Shown here: in pieces, positions 52,101-61,100 of the stretch | How positions within the stretch are numbered: position 1 is the first letter of the stretch | How the letters are laid out: every line of letters starts with the position of its first letter | Notes under the pieces: model-generated | Database searches by the model: none | What the model saw: only the letters and a program-made list of their open reading frames with translations | Told to the model about the DNA's origin: nothing | NCBI RefSeq assembly: GCF_040802235.1 | Contig: NC_133165.1 | Location: 14,107,623-14,171,622, forward strand | DNA from: Manis javanica | Taxonomy: Eukaryota > Chordata > Mammalia > Pholidota > Manidae | DNA length: 64,000 nt | Direction: 5' to 3' | Translations under genes and position numbers: made by a program

Positions 52101-55100
52101 TCTTGTTCCTGAGCTTAAAGGAAAGGCTTTCAGTTTGTCGCTGTTAAGTATGATGCTGGCTGGGGGTTTGTCTTATATTGTTGAGAGTTTTTATCATGAA
52201 TGGATGTTGAATTTTGTCCAATGCTTTTTCAGCATCTATGGAGATGATCATGTGTTTTTTATCCTTTTTGTTAATGTAGTGGGTGATGTTGATGGATTTT
52301 CAAATGTTGTACCATCCTTATGTCCCTGGAATAAGTCCTACTTTATCATGGTGGATTATTTTTTTAATATATTTTTTAATTCAGCTTGCTAATATTTTGT
52401 TGGGTATTTTTGCATCCATGCTCATCAGGGATATTGGTCTGTAATTTTCTATTTTTGTGTGGTGTCTTTTATTGGTTTTGGTATTAGAGTGATGCTGGCC
52501 TCATAGAATGAGTTTGGAAGTATGCCCTCCTCTTCTACTTTTTGGAAAACTTTAAGGAGGATGGGTATTAGGTCTTCACTATATGTTTGATAAAATTCTG
52601 CGGTGAAGCCATCTGGTCCAGGGATTTTGTTCTTAGGTACTTTTTTGATTACTGATTCAATTTCATTGTTGATATTTGAACTGTTCAGCTTTTCTATTTC
52701 TTTCTGAGTCAGCCTAGGAAAATTGTATTTTTCTAGGAAGTTGTTCATTTTTTCTAGGTTATCCAGTTTGTTACTGTATAATTTTTCATAATATTCTCTA
52801 ATAATTCTTTGTATGTCTGTGGTGTCCACAGTGATTTTTTCTTTCTAATTTCTGATTCTGTTCCTGTGTGTAGACTCTCTTTTTTTCTTGATAAGTCTGG
52901 CTAGGGGTTTATCTATTTTGTTTATTTTCTTGAAGAACCAACTCCTGCTTTCATTGATTCTTTCTACTGTTTAATTTTTCTTGATGTTATTTATTTCTGC
53001 TCTAATCTTTATTATGTCCCTCCTTCTGCTGATGCTCCTTCTACTGACTTTGGGCCTCATTTGTTCTTCTTTTTCTAGTTTCATTGTGAGTTTAGACTGT
53101 TCATATGGGATTGTTCTTCTTTCCTGAGGTAGGCCTGTATTGCAATACACACTTTCCTCTTAGCACGGCCTTCACTGCATCACACAGACTTTGCAGTGCT
53201 GAATTATTGTCATTTGTCTCCATATATTGCTTGATGTTTTATTTGGTCATTGATCCATTGGTTATTTAGGAGCATTTTGTGAAGCCTCCATATGTTTGTG
53301 GGATTTTTTGTTGTTTTTTTTTTACGTAGTTTATTTCTAGTTTCATACCTTTGTGGTCTGAGAAACTGGTTGGTACAATTTCAATCTTCTTGAAGCTCTT
53401 TTTGTGTCCTCATATATGATCTATTCTTGAAAATGTTCCATGTGCACTTGAGAATGTGTATTCTGCAGCTTTTGAGTATACAGTTCTGTAGATGTCTGTT
53501 AGGTCCATCTTTTCTAATGTGTTGTTCAGTTCCTCTGTCTCCTAACTTGTTTTCTGTCTGGTTGATCTGTCCTTTGGAGTGAGTGGAGTGTTGAAACCTC
53601 CTAGAATGAATGTATTGCATTCTATTTTCCCTTTTAATTGTGTTAACATTTGTTTCACATATGTCGGTGCTCCTGTGTTGGGTACATAGATACTTATAAT
53701 GGTTACATCTTCTTGTTGGACTGGCCCATTTATGATTATGTCATTTCCTTTTTTGTCTCTAGTAACTTTCTTTGTTTTGAAGTCTATTTTATCTGATAAA
53801 AGTACTGCAACTCCTGCTTTCTTCTCCCTATTAGTTGCATGAAATATCTTTTTCCATCCTTTCACTTTTAGTCTGTGTATGTCTTTGGGTTTAAAGTGAG
53901 TCTGTTGTAGGCAGCATATAGATGGGTCTTGTTTTTTTATCCATTCAGTGATCTATGTCTTTTGATTGGTGTATTCATACAATTTACATTTAGGGTGGTC
54001 ATTGATAGGTGTGTACTTATTGCCAATGCAGGCTTTAGATTCGTGGTTACCAAAGGTTCAAAGTTAACTTCCTTATTATCTAAGAGTCTAACTTAACTCA
54101 CTTAGTATGCTATTACAAACAGAATCTAAAGATTCTTTTTTCTCTTCCTGCATTCTTTATATATTAGGTATCATATTCTGTACTCACTATCTATCCCTTG
54201 ACTGACTTTGGGGGTAGTTGATTTAATTTTGCATTTGCTTTGTAATTAACTGTTCCACTTTCTGTTCTGTGTTTTTTTTTTTTTTTACCTGTGGTGACAC
54301 CTTTTAAACCTTAGGAACACTTCCATCTATAGCAGCCCCTCCAAAATACACTGTAGAGATGGTTTGTGGGAGGCAAATTCTCTCAGATTTTGCTTATCTG
54401 GAAATTGTTTAATCTCTCCTTCAAATTTAAATGATAATCTCACCAAATAATGAAATCTTGGTTCCAGTCCCTTCTGCTTCATTGCATTAAATACATCATG
54501 CCACTCCCTTCTGCCCTGTAAGGTTTCTGCTGAAAAGTCTTATGATAGCCTAATGGGCTTTCCTTTGTATGTGATCTTATTTCTCTCTCTGTCTGCTTTA
54601 AATAGTCTGTCTTTATCCTTGATACTTGTCATTTAAATTATTATATGTCTTGGTGTTGTATTCCTTGTTACCTTGTGTTGGGACATCTGTGCCCCTCCAT
54701 GACCTGAGAGACTATCTCCTTCCCCAGATTGGGGAAGTTTCCAGCAATTATCTCCTCAAAGACATATTCTATCCCTTTTTCTCTCTCTTCTTCTTCTGGT
54801 ACCCCTATAATATGAATATTGTTTTGTTTGGATTGGTCACACAGTTCTCTCAATATTCTTTCATTCCTAGAGATCCTTTTTTCTCTCTATGCCTCAGCTT
54901 CTTTGTATTCCTTTTCTCTAATTTCTACTTAATTTATCGTCTCCTCCACCATGTCTAACCTCCTTTTAAATCTTCCTTTGTATGCTTCACTTCTGATACT
55001 GTTTTCTGTAATGATTGAATCTCTGACCAGAATTTATTCCTGAGTTCTTCAATATTTTCCTGTACCTCCATGAGTATGTTTATGATTTTTATTTTGAAAT

Positions 55101-58100
55101 CTCTTTCAGGAAGATTCATGAGGTTGATTTCATTTGACTCTTTCTCTGGTGTATTTATAATTTTGCTTTGAACCCGGTTCCTTTGAAGTTTCATATTTCT
55201 ATATGGCACCCTCTAGTGCCCAGTAGCTCTACTCTCTGGAGCTGCTCAGCCCCTCAAGCAATGTTGGGGGTCACAGGGGAGCAGTGTTGGTGCCTCAGGT
55301 TAAGAAAGAGCTGTTTCCTGCTTCCCAGCTGTTATGCCTGTCTCCACTGCCAGAACCAGTGGGCCAAGCACACAGGTATAAGCCTCTATGCTTTGCTTTT
55401 GTAGCTGCTATAGCTGGGGCTTCCCTCTGGGTGACCTAACACCAGGGCAGAGTTTGCCAGTTGGCGATGTGGTTTTTGGGCTGTCCTGGAGGAAGGCACA
55501 GCAGGCTGCATATCACAGAGGTGGGCCTTGGAGCTGCATAGTTAGCCAGGGAGCTGGAGCACCTAAAGTTCGTGAAAATTCCCAACCTGCTGGGCAGAGT
55601 GCACCTGGACAATTTTGCCTACCTGTCCTTTCTCCTGAGTAGTAAGCTCTGCACAATCCTTGCCCCTTTAGCAGCCCTCTCACTGTTAGGAAGTCTCTCA
55701 GACTGCCCACCTTTCTTTTGTTCCAGGGCAGCCAAATATGGATACTTGTTTTCCACAAGTGGCTGGAATCTCAGTCTGTCCAGGTATTCTCCCTGTCTTA
55801 GCTTTCAAACCCCCCTAATCATGGGAGCACCATGTAATGTAGGTTTCTGCTCCCAGAGCAGATCTCCAGAGATAGGCGTTCAGCAGTCCCAGGCCTCCAC
55901 TCCTTCCCACTCCATTTCTCTTCCTCCACCAGTGAGCTGGGGTGGGGGAAGGGCTTGGGTCCCACCGGGTCATGGCTTTGGTATGTTACCCTGTTCCGTG
56001 AGGTTTATTCTTTTCTCCAGGTGTGTGCAGTCTGGCACAGCCCTCTTTCTTGTTACTGTTTCAGGATTAGTTGTATTAATTATATTTTCATTTTAGGAGG
56101 AGGCCTCTGTCTCACCACTCATGCTGCCATCTTTCATCTCCCAACTACCTGGTTAATCTTTTATTGTTTCTATTCTTTATTTTATTTACTTCTGCTCTAA
56201 TTTTTTATTATTTCCTTTTTTTCTGCTAAGTTTGGGCTCAGTTTGTTCTTATTTTTGTAGTTCTTAATGGCATAAAGTTAGGTTGTCTACTTAGGAACTT
56301 TCTTTCCTGCTTCTTTAATGCAGGCATTTATTGCTATGAATTCCTTCTTAGTACTGCTACTTTTGCTACATTTCATAAGTTTTGGTATGTTGTGTTTCCA
56401 TTTTCATTTGTTTCAAGAAACTTCTATTCCCCCTTTAATTTATTCTTTGATCTATTGGTTGTTCAGGGAACTGTTTTTAATTTTTATGCTTTCATAAGTT
56501 TTTTCCAGTTTTCTTCTTTTTGCTTTCTAGTTTCATGCCATTGTAGTCAGAGAAGATACTTGGTATGATTTCAGTCTCCTTCAATATGCTAAGACTTGTT
56601 TTATGGCTTAATATATGGTCTATCCTAGGAAATGTTCCATGTGCACTTGAGAAGAATGATAAAATGTTCTGTATATTTGGTATAGAATATTGTTCAAATT
56701 TGCTGTTTCATTATTGATTTTCTGTCTGGATGATCTATCCATTATTAGATGGGGTAATAACATCCTCAACCATTATTATACTACTGTGTATTTCTCCTTT
56801 AATAGTTTTGGCTTTATATATCTAGGCACTGTGACATTGGTTGCATAAATATTTACACTTGCTATATCTTCTTGATGGAGTCACCCTTTTATTGTTATGT
56901 AATGATGTTATCATTTTTATTTTAAAATCTGTTTTGTCTAATGTAAGTATAGCTACCCCTGCTTTGGTTACCATTGCTTGAAATGACTTCTTTCCATCCC
57001 TTCACTCTCAGTCTATGTGTATTTTTAAGGCTAAAGTAAATCTTCTTTAGGTAGCTATTATTGGATCTTGCTTTTTCTTTTTTTTTAAAATCCATTCAAC
57101 CATTCTATGTTTTTTAATTAGATAATTTAATCCATTTAATTTTAAAGTAATTATTGGTAGGTAGGACTTATTATTACCATTTTGTTGTTTTTTAGATCCA
57201 CTGTTCCTTTTCTCTTATCCTGCTGTCTTTTTTGTATATTTTGATATCTTTTTTTATCAGTATGCTTTGACATTTTTATTGTCTTTTGTGTTATTACTAT
57301 AGGATTTTCCCTTGTGGTTACCATGGGGCATACATAGAATATCTTAAGCTTCTAACACCCTATTTTAAAGTGATAACAACTTTACTTCAACAGAATTCAA
57401 AAGCTTTATCCTTTATCTTCTCCCTTTTAAATTTTAGATTATTGCTGTTACAATTTATGTTTTCTATATTGTGTAACTAATGACAGATTATTGCAATTAT
57501 GGTTATTTTTTCTATACTCATTTTTTAAAAACCTTTAAGAGTTGTAAGTGAATTATGCACCACTATTATCATATTACAAAATCTATCACTATATATTTAC
57601 CAATACCAGTGAGATTTATGGTACCTTTTCATGTTTTTAAGATGTTAATTAACATTCCTTTACTCCCATTGAAAGAACTCCCTTTAGCACTTCTTGTAAG
57701 GCAATTCTGGTGGTAACTCCCTCAGCTTCTCTTTCGGAAAGTCTTTGTCCTTCCTTCACTTCTGATGGACAGCTTCACTTTTTTATATAATTTTTGACTG
57801 ACAGTTATTTTCTTTCAAGATTTCTAATATATCATCCCATTCTCTTCTGGCCTGAAAAGTTTCTCCTTAGAAATCTACTGATAATTTGATGCATGTCTTC
57901 CCTTCTTGCTCTTAAAATTCTTTCTTATCTTTGATTTTTGACAATTTAATTAAAACCTGTTTCAGTATAGCCCTATTTGGGTTAAATCTATTTGGGATCC
58001 TTTGGGCTTCATGGATCTGGATGTTCACTTCTCTTCCCAGGTTAAGAAAGTCTTCAGCCACAATTGCTTTAAGTATACTTTCTATCCCTTCCTCTTTCTT

Positions 58101-61100
58101 GTCTCTTTTTGGGATTCTCACAACACAAATACTGTTTCTGTTCATTGTGTCCCTTAATTGTTCATTGTGTCTTTTAATTTACATAGGCTTTCTTTATTCT
58201 TTCATTATTTTTCTTTTTGCTCCTCTGACTTGGTAATTTCTAGTGTACTGTCCTCCAGGTTGCTGATTCTTTCTTCTGCATGGTTACATCTACTTTTGAA
58301 ACTCTCTATTAAATTCTTCAGTTCAGTTATTGTGTTTGTCAACTCCAGGATTTCTGTTTGTTTGTTTGTTGGATGGTTGCTATTTCCTTGTCAAACTTCT
58401 CATTTTGTTCATGTATTCTTTTCCGAATTTTGCTAAGTTGTTGGTGTTTTCCTGTAGTTCACTAAACTTTCTTTTAAGAGAATTTTCCTGAATTCATTGG
58501 CAGACAGTTCATAGATATCCATTTATTTAGGGTCAGTTATTGGAACTTTATTAGTTTCCTTTGATGGTATCGTATTACCAGATTTTTCAAGATTTTTGAT
58601 TCCTTACATTGGGATCTGCACAGTTAAGTAGCTGGGCTTCTCTTCCAGACTTTATAGGTTTGCTTTGACAGAGACCACTCTTTTCTAGTCAGCTCAGTTT
58701 GGATGTGTGAGCTGATGATGTCCTTGGGTATGTAAGATGTGCTTTTATTTTGGGGTGACATTTTGAGGTGAGGCAAATGTTCAAGCTCTGAGGATGGAGA
58801 GGGCTATGTGCCTCTGCCTAAGGACAGTTGGACAGGACTGCTGACTTGGTCCCTTACCCAAGTGAGGCTGTACTATGGGATCCATGGCTGCCTGGATTCT
58901 CTGGCCAGGCTTACTAGGTGGTTGGAACTGGGGATTATATTCATTAATACATATGGCTATGAATTAGTTTCCCTGTTCTGGTAAGGCAGCAGAACAGGAC
59001 CTAAGACCTGTATAGGCCATTGTTTGTAGACCCCATTCAGGCCGGGGTGTGCATTGAACTCCCTGGTAAGGTGAGGGGATGGCACAGGCTGTGCTCTCTG
59101 TTCAAGTGCCAGTCGATGGAGGGCTTTTGAGTGAACTATCCAGCTTCCTGTGTGCTCTAGTTAGGTTCCTTGGTTGGACAGGCTGAAGGCTGTATTTAGA
59201 GATGAGCAGAGCTACAAATTAGATTTCCTGCCCAGGTACAGCAGGAGAAGTAGCTCTAAAGCAGGTAAAGCTCTTTGTTTGCTGTCTTAGCTCAAACCAA
59301 TCCACAGCCCAAGTTCCCTGGCTAAACAGGGCCACTGGATTTGCGTTGTAAACTATTGACTCTGTCTGCCCTTCTCTAGATTACAGCACCATTGGGTCAC
59401 ATTACTACTAGGAGTTGTTGCCAGCCCTACCAGTCAGGTGTGGCTGGAAGATACTTCTACAGAAGGTGGGGTATCTCAGCTCCCTTGCCTGGATGGGAGT
59501 GGGAGGGAGCTGCCCTCAGCTTCAGCTATGATTAATACTTGTACCTGTGCATAGCACAGGAACCTTCCATGCCCAGCACTGGCTTTGTCCTAGGGGTTAT
59601 CAGCTCTGCCCACCTGCCTCTCGGCTGTAGAGCCACTGGGCTTACAGATCCCAGGAGCTGTCACCAGCCCTTCTGGTGAGATGAGGCCACAGACACTCTC
59701 TACAGCAGGTGGGGCTAGCCCTTGCCTGGGCATGGGCAAACTCTCTGGCCCTTACCTGAGCATGGGCGAACCAGTATCAAGGGAATGCCTAGATGCATGG
59801 AGGGGAGAAGTAAGAAAACCTCTTAAAGTAAATAGATGGATGCTCAGAGTAGAAATAAGAAACTTTGAAGACTGCAACTTGGAAGATAAGGAGGAAGAGA
59901 GCTTGAAGAAAAAACAATTGCCCACATAGTCAAATGTGGCTGAAAGGTCAGCGAGGCTCTGGAATGAAAGAAGTCTTACAATAAATACCATCTATCTTCT
60001 GAGTAGTGAAAAAAGGCAGGAATGTAGGGGGTTGGAGACTGTTGAATTTTTAAGTGAGAAAGACCACTTAGAAAAGAATGTAGACAATTTTAAGTGGTCA
60101 TTAAGAGAACAATAAAGAAATCTATTAGCAGATTTGAGGTTTTAAAAGAAGGCAGCCAGTCAATATTTAGGTGGACATGAATGTGGACAATTCTTTAATT
60201 TTTTTCAACAAAGTTAGTATCTTTAAGTGAATTCAAGAGGAGCTAGTTTTCAGGAAAACTTGAGAAATTCACTTTTATACATTTTGAAGATTGTTAAATT
60301 TATATGAAAAAGAGAATGAAGATTGGAATATAGACTTGGGAGTTACCTATATAGAAATTGCATTTGAAACCAATGGTGTATGTAGATATTTATATGTTGT
60401 AATGTTTATCAGTAAAAAACAGATTTGCTCTTAAAGAGAAGTAACAGCTAATCTAAAAACAGCTTCTAACTCTTGACAAGTATGGATTTTTTTTTGAGAA
60501 CCTAAAAATTGCCCCGTTTTAATTTGAAGACTTCTATTACAACCAAATAGTTACCTGAATTCGAAAGCTTTAATTAGGAAGAGGACAAGCACGAATCTTT
60601 CCATCACTGCAGATGTATGCTTGAGTGTGTATGCTTGAGTATTGAACCAACATTATAGAAAAAAATTCTCCTAATCACTGTATCTCTGTATAAGCAATGC
60701 ATTATTTGGGGAAAACAGAAACAAAAACAAAATATATGTTGAGGTACTATGCTATCAGTAGAGACCCGAATGGCTACAATGGTTGTTCATAATAACATTT
60801 GTTCTAATTGTTTATGCTGTACTGATTGTGAAACATTTAAATGTAACTCCGGCTCACATAATAATATTATATTCACTGAATTACTTACCTATAACATTTC
60901 AATACTTATAAAATTCTAAAGTATATTTTACATAATTATTTTATCAATACAACAACCTTTCAGGACAAAAAAGAATCATTAGAGCCCCATTTTAATAATG
61001 ATTAACCTAAGATACAGTTACTGCATAATTCTTTGTTACTTATTGACAATATGCTCAAATCCAAAGCTTCTCCTGCTAGTAACAGTGGTTCTGAATAAAT

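Larger units (their letters stand above)
49912..56151 (-). mobile_element. L1-B: nearly full-length antisense L1 nested in L1-D
   Basis: A 6.24-kb element, minus strand, with an 11-bp target duplication GTTAATCTTTT. Parts by element order: 5' UTR about 56151-55210, ORF1 about 55209-54480, ORF2 about 54130-50300, 3' UTR to about 49930 and a short A-rich tail. It is the most complete L1 in the window in length, but both ORFs contain stops and frameshifts. It is in the same orientation as METTL25, inside its large intron. Confidence 0.92.

Noticed and set aside
55572-56096. 174-codon plus-strand frame as a gene
   Set aside because: Antisense to the L1-B 5' UTR; no domain and no splice context. 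Kept only as part of the antisense-frame observation.
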